33,073 nt of DNA, from assembly GCA_002702745.1 (NCBI GenBank), contig PABM01000022.1:47574-80646 (forward strand), read 5' to 3'. The notes under the pieces were generated by a model. The model saw only the letters and a program-made list of their open reading frames with translations. It was not told the DNA's origin and did no database searches. Both the position numbers and the translations under genes were made by a program. Shown here piece by piece: positions 1 to 7,801 of this stretch. The DNA comes from Flavobacteriaceae bacterium (lineage in GTDB: Bacteria; Bacteroidota; Bacteroidia; Flavobacteriales; Flavobacteriaceae). Each line of letters begins with the position of its first letter. Positions within the stretch are counted from its first letter, which is position 1.

Positions 1-1986
1 GGTACAGATGTTCTTGATAATATACCATCTGTTTCTACTGATATTGATGGAAATATTCTTTTAAGAGGAAACGATGCAGCAAGAATTCTGATAAACGGAA
101 AACCTTCCAGATTAGTTGGAGTAAATTCATCCTTTATTAAAGAATTGCCCGCTGACGCAATTGAAAAAGTTGAAGTAATTACTTCACCCTCGGCTAGATA
201 TGAGGCAGAAGGAAGTGGTGGAATAATAAATATCATCCTACGAAAAAGCAAAAAGCTTGGATTAAATGGCTCAATAAGTGCTAATACAGGAAATCCTAAG
301 TCTAACTCAATTTCTACAAATATTAATTACAGAAATGGGAAAATAAATTTCTTTAACTCCTCAAGTGTATATGATAGATTAAGGCCAGGCAGCTCCAGTG
401 GTATAACAGAGTACTTTAACGGCTCTGAACCTAGTACCTTCTTTAGTGAGGACAGAGAAAGAGAAAGAGTTTCTAACGGCTATTTTGTTAATAATGGATT
501 CGAGTGGTACATTGACGATAATACATCACTTCTGGGTTCATTTTTTTATAATGATTACTCCTCAGATAATCTCGAGTCTAACACGATAAGAGAATTAGAT
601 GCTAATTCCAACATCTTGAATACTATTATTCAAAATGATATGGAGGATGATGTTGACAACAACCGTGAATACAACTTAAACTTTGAAAAGAAATTAGACG
701 AAGATGGTCAATTAATTACTGTTGATTTGCAGTATGAAAATTCAAAAGATTGGGAAAATTCAATTATTGACGAAAATAGTATAATAAATGAAAGTGTAGT
801 CGAAAACATACAATCTGAATCATATTTGTTTCGCTCAGATTTTATTTTACCTATTGGTGAAAATCGACAATTTGAGGCTGGAATAAGGTTTGAAAGTGAA
901 GACGACATTACGGATTATAAAGTGTATGATAATATTAATAATGTTTTTGTTGAAGACCTAAATCAAAGTAATTTATTTCAATACAAGGAACAAATTAGTG
1001 CTTTATACACACAATACGGAGTTAAAGTTGAAGAAAAATATTCTTTTCTTTTGGGACTTAGAATTGAAAATACCCTAAAAAATGTTAATCAACTTACAAT
1101 TCAGGATTTTACAAAAATCGATGACACCGGTTTATTTCCTACTTTTAATTTTGGGCTTGAAATTGATGATGATGAAACTTTGACATTTGGGTACAATAGA
1201 AGAATTCGAAGACCTTGGTCAAGGTTTGTTAATCCATTTCCAACCAAAATAAGTCCAATTCTTATTTGGCAAGGAAACCCTTATCTCGATCCTACTTACT
1301 CTAACAATCTTGATTTAGGTTATATAAAAAAATATAAGTCATCGTTTACTGTAAATACATCAGCTTATTTTCAAAAATCAACCAATTCTATAAATACAAT
1401 TATTGAAGAAACAGGTGAATATGCAAATATCAACGGAGTTGATGTGCCTATTGTGGTCAGAACTCCTATTAATTTATCTACAAATGAAAGATTTGGTTTT
1501 GAATTAAACCTTTCATACAGAAAAGGGAGAAAATGGAACATCAATTCAAATTTTAATCTATTCCAAAATAAAGTTGAGGGCACCTACAATGAAATAGTTT
1601 ATGATAATGAAAATATCAGTTGGAGTTTTAGACTCAATAATAAAATAACTCTGCCTGGGAAAGTAGACTGGCAAACCAGAATGAACGTTAGAGGACCCAA
1701 TGAAACTGCAGTAAGTAAGAGTGATGGTGACTTTTCAATTGACTTAGCATTCAGTAAAGAGCTCTTCAAAGATAATGCGACATTAACTTTAAATATAAAA
1801 GACTTATTAGACCAAAGAGGTTGGAGAAATGAAACTTTTAATGAAAATTTCTACAATGATTATGAATATAGATGGGGCCAAAGATCTGCCACATTAAACT
1901 TTACATACAGATTCAATCAAAAGAAAAATCAAAACAGAAGACAAATGAGAAGCGGAGGTTTTGATGACAGAGGATTTGGTTCTTAA
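1..1986 (+). CDS. TonB-dependent receptor, outer membrane beta-barrel family (5' end outside window)
   Basis: The reading frame is open from base 1, so the start and signal peptide lie upstream; 661 residues are visible. The first ~80 residues are the end of a plug domain: an LLRG-like turn, ILINGKPS, then the VEVITSPSARYEAEGSGGIINI segment type that closes TonB plugs. The rest alternates short aromatic-rich strands and acidic loops, as in a 22-strand outer-membrane barrel, and ends in a strand (residues ATLNFTYRF) followed by a basic, Gly-rich tail. This layout fits the Bacteroidota outer-membrane beta-barrel family related to TonB receptors (Pfam OMP_b-brl_3 type). The substrate cannot be told: no SusD partner, siderophore gene or regulator is adjacent. 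It ends 4 bp before the opposing small gene at 1991-2152, and no terminator hairpin is visible. The family is clear; the ligand is unknown. Confidence 0.88.
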   Translation, partial: GTDVLDNIPSVSTDIDGNILLRGNDAARILINGKPSRLVGVNSSFIKELPADAIEKVEVITSPSARYEAEGSGGIINIILRKSKKLGLNGSISANTGNPKSNSISTNINYRNGKINFFNSSSVYDRLRPGSSSGITEYFNGSEPSTFFSEDRERERVSNGYFVNNGFEWYIDDNTSLLGSFFYNDYSSDNLESNTIRELDANSNILNTIIQNDMEDDVDNNREYNLNFEKKLDEDGQLITVDLQYENSKDWENSIIDENSIINESVVENIQSESYLFRSDFILPIGENRQFEAGIRFESEDDITDYKVYDNINNVFVEDLNQSNLFQYKEQISALYTQYGVKVEEKYSFLLGLRIENTLKNVNQLTIQDFTKIDDTGLFPTFNFGLEIDDDETLTFGYNRRIRRPWSRFVNPFPTKISPILIWQGNPYLDPTYSNNLDLGYIKKYKSSFTVNTSAYFQKSTNSINTIIEETGEYANINGVDVPIVVRTPINLSTNERFGFELNLSYRKGRKWNINSNFNLFQNKVEGTYNEIVYDNENISWSFRLNNKITLPGKVDWQTRMNVRGPNETAVSKSDGDFSIDLAFSKELFKDNATLTLNIKDLLDQRGWRNETFNENFYNDYEYRWGQRSATLNFTYRFNQKKNQNRRQMRSGGFDDRGFGS

Positions 1987-1990
1987 GGAA

Positions 1991-2152
1991 CTACTTTTTT
2001 CTATCCTGTATAAACTCTTCAATTCTTTCCTTTAGAGCTCCAAAAACCCAGTAAGGTATTACAAAAAGAAGGAGAACAAAAAATAACCAAAAACCTATAG
2101 TTAGAATGGTTAAGAAAGCTAAGAAACCTAAATATTGATCGAATTCAAACAT
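1991..2152 (-). CDS. Small membrane protein, 53 aa, hypothetical
   Basis: An ATG at 2152 opens a 53-codon frame ending in TAG at 1991. The N-terminus is acidic-aromatic (MFEFDQYLGF), followed by an unbroken hydrophobic stretch of about 30 residues (roughly 8-38, rich in Leu, Phe, Ile, Trp) and a charged amphipathic C-terminus (ALKERIEEFIQDRKK). The hydrophobic stretch fits one long or two short membrane helices with a cytoplasmic basic end. Translation is supported by a TATATTTG box at 2170-2177 on the same strand, about 18 bp before the start, and by the clean protein-like composition. It stands alone between the receptor gene (convergent, 4 bp away) and fumC (divergent). I recognise no family and give no function. 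Confidence 0.62.
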   Translation of the reverse strand: MFEFDQYLGFLAFLTILTIGFWLFFVLLLFVIPYWVFGALKERIEEFIQDRKK

Positions 2153-2169
2153 ATTTCAAACAGTTGTTG

Positions 2170-2177
2170 CAAATATA
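2170..2177 (-). promoter_or_regulatory. Bacteroidota -7 box (TATATTTG) for the 53-aa gene
   Basis: On the minus strand TATATTTG matches the Bacteroidota -7 consensus TAnnTTTG exactly and ends 17 bp before the ATG at 2152. No TTG-type -33 box is present at the usual spacing, so this is a half match only. Confidence 0.4.
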
Positions 2178-2250
2178 ACATATAGAAACTTTTATCATTA
2201 ATTTAAATTAAAATAATTTTCAACATTTATATTTTTTTACTCGTTGAAAT

Positions 2251-2279
2251 TACATTTTATGTATAGTTACATATTATGT
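2251..2279 (+). promoter_or_regulatory. Two tandem dyads before fumC (operator-like)
   Basis: TACAT-TTT-ATGTA (2251-2263) is followed by TACAT-ATT-ATGT (2268-2279). Each is an inverted ACAT/ATGT repeat with a 3-base centre, and the two copies start 17 bp apart. They sit directly before a TAnnTTTG box, which is where a repressor or activator would bind. No regulator is known from the sequence. Confidence 0.35.
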
Positions 2280-2280
2280 G

Positions 2281-2288
2281 TAAATTTG
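2281..2288 (+). promoter_or_regulatory. Bacteroidota -7 box (TAAATTTG) for fumC-hutI
   Basis: TAAATTTG matches TAnnTTTG and lies 19 bp before the fumC ATG. The -33 position falls inside the ACAT/ATGT dyads and has no TTG, which would fit a promoter that needs an activator or is weak. Confidence 0.4.
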
Positions 2289-2307
2289 TAGTATAATTAA
2301 TGTTAGT

Positions 2308-3690
2308 ATGGAATATAGAATCGAAAAGGATACAATTGGTGAAGTAAAAGTTCCTTCTGATAAGCTTTGGGGTGCCCAAACTGAAAGGTCAAGAAATAAT
2401 TTCAGAATAGGTCCAAGTGGTTCAATGCCGATTGAAATAATTCACTCATATGCTATTCTAAAAAAAGCAGCTGCAATAACAAATAATTCATGTGGAATTC
2501 TTTCTGATGAAAAAATGAAATTAATCGTACTAGCTTGCGATGAAATAGTTCAGGGTAAACACGATAATCAGTTTCCACTAGTTGTATGGCAAACAGGTTC
2601 TGGAACCCAAACAAACATGAATATCAACGAAGTTATTTCTAACAGATGTCAACAACTTGCAGGTAAAGATTTGAGTGATGAAAAATTTGTCAAAGCTAAC
2701 GATGATGTAAACAAATCACAGTCCTCCAATGACGCATTTCCAACAGCTATGCACATGGCAGCTTACGAGGTAATTTCTAAAAAAACTATTCCTGCACTAA
2801 ATAACTTGTTAAATTCTTTAAATAAAAAAACAAATGAATTTAAAGATATAGTAAAAATCGGTAGAACACACTTAATGGATGCAACGCCAATAACTCTAGG
2901 CCAAGAGTTTTCTGCATTTTCAAAACAAATAGAAAATGGTATAAAAAGTATTGAAGATTCGTTAAGATTTATTTCAGAAATAGCTTTGGGAGGTACCGCA
3001 GTTGGAACAGGTTTAAATACACCAGATGGTTATGCAAAAAAAGTTGCCGAAATAATCGCTAAAGAAACGAAGTACCCTTTTGTCAGTGCATCAAATAAAT
3101 TTGAAGCTCTATCATCTAATGACTCAATAGTTGGAAGTCATAACGCTTTGAAAAAGGCTGCAGTCTCATTAAATAAAATATCAAATGATATTAGACTTCT
3201 AGCCTCTGGTCCAAGAAGTGGTATTGGTGAAATAATATTACCTGCCAATGAGCCAGGCAGTTCAATTATGCCAGGAAAAGTAAACCCAACCCAATGCGAG
3301 GCATTGTCAATGGTTTGTAGTCAAGTAATTGGTAATGATTCTACTATTACATTTTCCGCCAGTCAAGGTCATTTTCAACTTAATGTTTTTAAGCCAGTAA
3401 TTATATATAACTTTATTAACTCAGCAATTTTAATTGCAGATGCGGTCAATAGCTTTAATTCAAATTGTATTGAAGGTATTAAACCTAATCTAAAATCGAT
3501 TAAAATTAAATTGGAAAACTCATTGATGCTAGTTACAGCGTTAAATCCTAAAATTGGATATTATAAAGCTGCTGAAATAGCAAATAATGCTTATAATAAT
3601 GACACTACCTTAAGGGAAGAAGCGATAAAATCTGGATATTTGACAGCTGAAGAATATGATAAGTTAGTAGATCCAAAAAAAATGATTTAA
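2308..3690 (+). CDS. fumC: Class II fumarate hydratase
   Basis: It interconverts fumarate and malate in the TCA cycle, as a cytosolic homotetramer without an iron-sulfur cluster. At 460 residues it has the usual class II length. Signature segments are all present in order: [17 protein letters not shown] near residue 96, [10 protein letters not shown] with the catalytic-region His near residue 190, and the mobile S-loop [11 protein letters not shown] at residues 317-327, including the Ser that acts as the general base in this superfamily. The ATG at 2308 gives the canonical N-terminus. hutI follows after 13 bp on the same strand, so the two are probably co-transcribed; this pairs a TCA enzyme with a histidine-degradation enzyme. 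A -7 box and two dyads lie upstream. Aspartase and argininosuccinate lyase are relatives, but the NMNINEV and TGLNTP segments favour fumarase. Confidence 0.96.
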   Translation: MEYRIEKDTIGEVKVPSDKLWGAQTERSRNNFRIGPSGSMPIEIIHSYAILKKAAAITNNSCGILSDEKMKLIVLACDEIVQGKHDNQFPLVVWQTGSGTQTNMNINEVISNRCQQLAGKDLSDEKFVKANDDVNKSQSSNDAFPTAMHMAAYEVISKKTIPALNNLLNSLNKKTNEFKDIVKIGRTHLMDATPITLGQEFSAFSKQIENGIKSIEDSLRFISEIALGGTAVGTGLNTPDGYAKKVAEIIAKETKYPFVSASNKFEALSSNDSIVGSHNALKKAAVSLNKISNDIRLLASGPRSGIGEIILPANEPGSSIMPGKVNPTQCEALSMVCSQVIGNDSTITFSASQGHFQLNVFKPVIIYNFINSAILIADAVNSFNSNCIEGIKPNLKSIKIKLENSLMLVTALNPKIGYYKAAEIANNAYNNDTTLREEAIKSGYLTAEEYDKLVDPKKMI

Positions 3691-3703
3691 CACTTGTTTA
3701 ATC

Positions 3704-4936
3704 ATGTCTAAACTAATTATCAACATTAAAGAACTTATTCAGATAAGAGATAGAAATATTTCCTTTCTATCTGCTAAAGAAATGGACACTTTACCTTCAA
3801 TTAATAATGCATATTTATTAATTGAAAACGGAAAAATATCAGAGTTTGGTAAAATGTCTGAAATTTCAAAAATTGACAATGTTGAAACCATTGATGCAAA
3901 AAATAAAATTGTTTTACCATGTTGGTGTGACTCACACACTCATTCTGTTTACACTGGAAATAGATCTGATGAATATCTGCAAAGAATAAAAGGAGTTTCT
4001 TATCAGGAAATTGCTAATAATGGTGGAGGTATTTTAAAGTCTTCAAGACAAATAAACTCCATTTCTGAGGATGAATTATTTTTTGAGTCAAAGAAAAGAA
4101 TTGAAAAATTAATCAAATATGGAACGGGTTCATTAGAAATTAAAACCGGATACGGTTTAAGCTATGATGGAGAATTAAAAATGCTCAAAGTCATTAAAAG
4201 ATTAAAGGAATCTTTACCTATTCAAATAAAATCGACATTTCTAGGAGCACATGCAATTCCAAAAAATTACAAAAAAGAAGAATATTTTAGATTAGTTTTA
4301 GACGAAATGCTGCCTGATTTTGCCAAAGATAAATTAATTGATTTTGTAGATATTTTTTGTGAAAAGAACTACTTTACTGCTGAAGACACAAAAATTCTTT
4401 GTAATAAGGCATCAGAGTTAGGAATTGCCTCTAAAATTCATGTAAATCAGTTTAACTCAATTGGAGGTGTTAAAGTCGCTGTTGATTGTGGCGCATTGTC
4501 TGTTGATCATCTTGAAGTAATTAATAAAAGTGACATTAATATACTCAAGCAAAGTAAAACAATTCCGGTACTTCTGCCAGGCTGTTCTTTTTTCTTGGGA
4601 ATAGAATATGCAGATGCAAAAACATTATTATCAAATGAAATCCCATTTGCAATCGCAAGTGATTATAATCCTGGATCATCTCCATCTGGAAATATGAATT
4701 TTATTTTATCTCTGGCGTGTAATAAGTTAAAGTTAACCACTGAACAAGCAATCAATGCTGCAACAATAAATGGAGCTTATGCCATGGGGTTATCACATAA
4801 AACAGGTTCAATCACAAAAGGGAAAATTGCCAATGTTGTTATTACAAGTGAAATTGAATCAATTAATGATCTTCCCTATTTTTACGGAGATAATTTAGTT
4901 GATAAAATACTAATTAATGGTGAGGAAATTATTTAG
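3704..4936 (+). CDS. hutI: Imidazolonepropionase
   Basis: It hydrolyses imidazolone-5-propanoate to N-formimino-L-glutamate, the third step of histidine degradation. This amidohydrolase-fold protein of 410 residues has the metal site HTH at residues 78 and 80 (within CDSHTH), later metal-ligand regions KIHVNQF and SVDHLE, and the Asp of ASDYNPGSSP, a signature of HutI. The conserved YTGNRSDEY and NNGGGI stretches that bind substrate are also there. It starts 13 bp after fumC and overlaps the 3' end of the opposing ftcD gene by 8 bp. The next enzyme of the pathway is therefore encoded right beside it but on the other strand. hutH and hutU are not in this window. Confidence 0.95.
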   Translation: MSKLIINIKELIQIRDRNISFLSAKEMDTLPSINNAYLLIENGKISEFGKMSEISKIDNVETIDAKNKIVLPCWCDSHTHSVYTGNRSDEYLQRIKGVSYQEIANNGGGILKSSRQINSISEDELFFESKKRIEKLIKYGTGSLEIKTGYGLSYDGELKMLKVIKRLKESLPIQIKSTFLGAHAIPKNYKKEEYFRLVLDEMLPDFAKDKLIDFVDIFCEKNYFTAEDTKILCNKASELGIASKIHVNQFNSIGGVKVAVDCGALSVDHLEVINKSDINILKQSKTIPVLLPGCSFFLGIEYADAKTLLSNEIPFAIASDYNPGSSPSGNMNFILSLACNKLKLTTEQAINAATINGAYAMGLSHKTGSITKGKIANVVITSEIESINDLPYFYGDNLVDKILINGEEII

Positions 4937-6623
4937 ATAAAACTTTATCAACTATTGCTAAAATCTTTTTCTCTTCTGAGTTCGTATTGCTAATTATATT
5001 TTTTCCACTTTTAATAATATTTCTTACGAAGGACTTATCATTTAATTCATTACAATTGATTTTCACATTTAAAAAAGCACCATTTATAGCAGCCTTTATA
5101 CAATGCATAGCAACACCAACATCAGTTATTGAATTAGGATTTCCTTTGATTGCCATTTTTTTTATAATTTCAATCGAATCAAAACAAACCTTCATAATTT
5201 CAAAGGGTATTTCGATTGCATTTTTTGTTGCGGCTTGAATATTAAGGTCTCTAATCTTTTTCTCTTCATCAGAATTTTTTGGCATTGAATAAGCTTGCAT
5301 TATGGAATTGAATGCATCTGTATCCTCTTCAACTAAATCTATAAGTTTGTTCTGAATTAACATTCCCTTTTCACCAATTTTAGAAAAATATTCCCATTTA
5401 TCATCCCAACCTCTTTTATGAGCAGACAAATTTGAAACCATTACTGCCAATGAAGCACCTAGAGCACCACAGTATGCAGAAATTGATCCACCTCCTGGAG
5501 CAGGTGATTCGCTAGAAGTAATATTAGCAAAATCAACTAATGATTTATTTGATAAATTTCTGTTTTTTTCATCAATCATATATTCAATAATCCTCGTATT
5601 TGGATCAAAATTTCCTAATTCATCTAATCCCAGGGATTTTACAGCGATATGAATAATTTCACTTTCTGGAATTGCATTTGATCTTTTTTGCTTATTTAAA
5701 TAATATTTTCCAGCTTCAATCAATACTTTTTTTGGAACCAATCCGATTAACTCGGAGCCAGTGACCCTCATACCTCTAATTTGGGCTCTTTCACATGTTT
5801 TATCAAAAACTTCATGCAAAGGAGTGGTGTTAATATTTGTAATATTATATGAAATTTGAGCAATTCCGTATTCTTTAATAAACCATCCTATACCCTTTAA
5901 ATTCTTAAAAAACCCAGGTGTTCTCTTGGGATTACCTTTATTATCCTTTATTATTTTTCCGGTCAGCTTACCTCCTTCTCTTTTAATTCGACCAGCTTCA
6001 CGTAAATCAAAAGCAACTGAATTTGCTCTTCTTGTTGATGTAGTATTTAAATTAACATTATAAGCCACTAAAAAATCCCTAGCACTGATTGCTGTTGCAC
6101 CCGATTTTTTAACCTCATCGTTAAATTCAGTAGGCCCAAAATCTGGTTTCCATGCATTATCACTTAATTTGTTTTCAAGACCCTCATATTCCCCTACTCT
6201 ACAATTAGCTAAATTCTTTCTTTTTTCTTCTGTTGCGGCATATTCATAACAATATACCGGTATTGATAGTTCATTGCCAACCCTTTCCGAAAGTCTATGG
6301 GCTAATTCAACCGTTTCATCCATTGAAATTCCAGAGATGGGAATTAATGGACAAACATCTACAGCTCCCATTCTCGGATGCTCTCCTTGATGAATACTCA
6401 TATCAATTAATTCCTTTGCTTTTGAAATCAGTTTGAATGCTGCATCAACAATAATTTCACCCTCACCTACAAACGTGATAACAGTTCTATTTGTAGCTTT
6501 TCCGGGATCAACATTTAATAATTTAATGCCAGGATATTTTTCAACTACTTCAACTATTTTTTTTATTATTGACTGGTTATTTCCTTCAGAAATATTTGGA
6601 ACACATTCAACTAATTTTTTCAT
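4929..6623 (-). CDS. ftcD: Glutamate formimidoyltransferase / formiminotetrahydrofolate cyclodeaminase (bifunctional)
   Basis: This fused enzyme takes the formimino group of formiminoglutamate to tetrahydrofolate, then deaminates it to 5,10-methenyl-THF plus ammonia. It has 564 residues, close to the animal fusion. Residues 1-~180 are the formiminotransferase N-subdomain, with VECVPNISEG at the start and the catalytic-region His82 in GEHPRMGAVDVCP. Residues ~181-325 are its C-subdomain (FNDEVKKSG, NLKGIGWF, GMRVTGSELIGLVP). Residues ~370-564 are the helical cyclodeaminase, with the SSESPAPGGGSISAYCGALGA motif. It uses the HutI product, so histidine carbon ends as glutamate and one-carbon folate and no HutG is needed. 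An ATG at 6623 gives the canonical MKKLVECVPN start. It is convergent with hutI (8 bp overlap) and divergent from the GNAT gene. Confidence 0.94.
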   Translation of the reverse strand: MKKLVECVPNISEGNNQSIIKKIVEVVEKYPGIKLLNVDPGKATNRTVITFVGEGEIIVDAAFKLISKAKELIDMSIHQGEHPRMGAVDVCPLIPISGISMDETVELAHRLSERVGNELSIPVYCYEYAATEEKRKNLANCRVGEYEGLENKLSDNAWKPDFGPTEFNDEVKKSGATAISARDFLVAYNVNLNTTSTRRANSVAFDLREAGRIKREGGKLTGKIIKDNKGNPKRTPGFFKNLKGIGWFIKEYGIAQISYNITNINTTPLHEVFDKTCERAQIRGMRVTGSELIGLVPKKVLIEAGKYYLNKQKRSNAIPESEIIHIAVKSLGLDELGNFDPNTRIIEYMIDEKNRNLSNKSLVDFANITSSESPAPGGGSISAYCGALGASLAVMVSNLSAHKRGWDDKWEYFSKIGEKGMLIQNKLIDLVEEDTDAFNSIMQAYSMPKNSDEEKKIRDLNIQAATKNAIEIPFEIMKVCFDSIEIIKKMAIKGNPNSITDVGVAMHCIKAAINGAFLNVKINCNELNDKSFVRNIIKSGKNIISNTNSEEKKILAIVDKVLSK

Positions 6624-6625
6624 TA

Positions 6626-6633
6626 TAATTTTG
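6626..6633 (+). promoter_or_regulatory. Possible -7 box (TAATTTTG) for the GNAT gene
   Basis: TAATTTTG fits TAnnTTTG and lies 43 bp before the GNAT start, in the 53-bp divergent gap next to ftcD. No TTG is present 19 bp upstream, so the call is weak. Confidence 0.3.
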
Positions 6634-6676
6634 TAATATTTCTTAAAGATATTAATATTAAGTAATAATAAAGGAC

Positions 6677-7144
6677 ATGGAAGTAAATATTATAAATTTT
6701 AAAAATGAGTATAAAAAACACTTCTATGATTTGAATATTGAATGGTTAAATAACTTTTTTGAAGTTGAGGAATATGACCATAAAATATTATCAAATGCTA
6801 AAAAATATATTATTGATAAAGGTGGTAAAATCTTCTTTGCAATTTTAGGAGATAAAATAATTGCTACTGTTGCTCTAATGCCTACTGAAAATGAACTTAC
6901 ATATGAACTAACCAAAATGGCGGTAAAGCCTAAATACAGAAATAAAGGTATCGGAAAAAAGTTGTTAAATAAATGTATTGAATTTTCAAATTATAATGGT
7001 TATGAATCTATCATTCTTTATTCAAATAAGAAATTAAGAAATGCTATTCATTTGTATAAATTATTTGGATTTGAAGAAATAAAAATGGAAATAAAATCTC
7101 CCTACTCAAGAGCAAATATTAAAATGATAAAGAAATTTAACTAG
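6677..7144 (+). CDS. GNAT family N-acetyltransferase
   Basis: This is a 155-residue single-domain protein of the acetyl-CoA dependent GNAT fold. The acetyl-CoA pyrophosphate loop is visible as KYRNKGIGKKLL (residues 87-97, the R/Q-x-x-G-x-G/A motif), preceded by the beta-4 strand MAVKP and followed by an LYSNKKLRNAIHLYKLFGF segment that is typical of the C-terminal beta6-alpha4 part. The acceptor cannot be deduced; the general layout resembles small-molecule or amino-acid acetyltransferases. It is divergent from ftcD and ends in CTAG, where its own TAG and the TAG of the opposing 58-aa gene share the same four bases. Confidence 0.88.
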   Translation: MEVNIINFKNEYKKHFYDLNIEWLNNFFEVEEYDHKILSNAKKYIIDKGGKIFFAILGDKIIATVALMPTENELTYELTKMAVKPKYRNKGIGKKLLNKCIEFSNYNGYESIILYSNKKLRNAIHLYKLFGFEEIKMEIKSPYSRANIKMIKKFN

Positions 7145-7317
7145 ACTCTTCCTTTTAGAGCGTTAAATACCCACGCTATTGCAAAGAACCCTAAACCAGC
7201 AGAAACAAAACCCCAACCAGCAATTTCATTATATTTAAATACACCTAGGGCTATTAAAACGACTCCAAAGAAAATCATTATAAAAGTAGCCCAACCTAAC
7301 ACAGTATTTTTATTCAT
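7141..7317 (-). CDS. Small membrane protein, 58 aa (CAL67264-like)
   Basis: I place the start at the ATG at 7317 (MNKNTVLGW). A longer frame back to 7404 exists, but it only reads the basic-tail coding tract of the preceding gene out of frame. The 58-residue product has two hydrophobic segments, about residues 8-27 and 34-53, separated by a short FKYNEIAG loop, and ends in NALKGRV. From memory it resembles a conserved small flavobacterial membrane family that NCBI calls CAL67264; I could not check this. Its start overlaps the stop of the 150-aa gene (ATGATGAATAA), which suggests translational coupling. Its stop shares CTAG with the opposing GNAT gene. Function unknown. Confidence 0.75.
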   Translation of the reverse strand: MNKNTVLGWATFIMIFFGVVLIALGVFKYNEIAGWGFVSAGLGFFAIAWVFNALKGRV

Positions 7318-7762
7318 CATTTTTTTTGTTTTTTCTTTTCTTCCTCTTCTTTCTCTTCTCTTCCTTACCTGAAAAATCCATATCAACAAACATCGAAATT
7401 TCATCTGGTGTAAGGATTACAGCCAATCCCTTTACAAAATCTATTTCTAGTTGTTTTAATGCTTCTTGTCTAGCTTGCTTAGATGAGTCTGTATTTTCAA
7501 CAATTCTGTTGTAATTATCGTATTTTTCAAGTAATAAGCCTTTAAAAATTTCCCTTTCGAAGTCATCAAGATTAAATGTTTCAACAGATTTTGGAAGAAC
7601 CTTTTCTAACTCCTCATAGGCATTTATAGTTGTAACGTATACAGATGCTTCATATTTTGGAGGTGGTATATATCCTCTTTGTCCTCTTTGAACCCCATAG
7701 ACTTGTTGAGCTATCATATTTGAACTAAAAACAAGTAAAACAAATAGAAATATATTTTTCAT
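7310..7762 (-). CDS. Secreted protein with Lys/Arg-rich tail, hypothetical, 150 aa
   Basis: The N-terminus is a clear Sec signal peptide (MKNIFLFVLLVFSSNMIAQ, cleavage likely after Ala18). The mature part begins with a Gly/Arg-rich piece (VQRGQRGY) and a proline run, then a helical region (about residues 45-130) with LEKVLPKSVETFNLDDFEREIFKG and an ILTPDEISMF segment that loosely recalls the helical repeats of periplasmic Spy/CpxP-like proteins. The last ~17 residues are almost all Lys, Arg, Asn and Glu, encoded by a long purine tract. I do not recognise a family. It sits 39 bp after the M24 peptidase gene on the same strand and overlaps the following 58-aa membrane protein gene, so the three are likely one transcript. 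Confidence 0.75.
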   Translation of the reverse strand: MKNIFLFVLLVFSSNMIAQQVYGVQRGQRGYIPPPKYEASVYVTTINAYEELEKVLPKSVETFNLDDFEREIFKGLLLEKYDNYNRIVENTDSSKQARQEALKQLEIDFVKGLAVILTPDEISMFVDMDFSGKEEKRKKRKKRKNKKNDE

Positions 7763-7801
7763 CTTAACAAAAGTGCTGCAATTTAAAAATAATTTAGCTA
7801 T

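Noticed and set aside
7318..7404. N-terminal extension of the 58-aa membrane protein (very basic 29-residue lead)
   Set aside because: It only reads the purine tract of the preceding gene out of frame; the ATG at 7317 gives a compact membrane protein coupled to the upstream stop.
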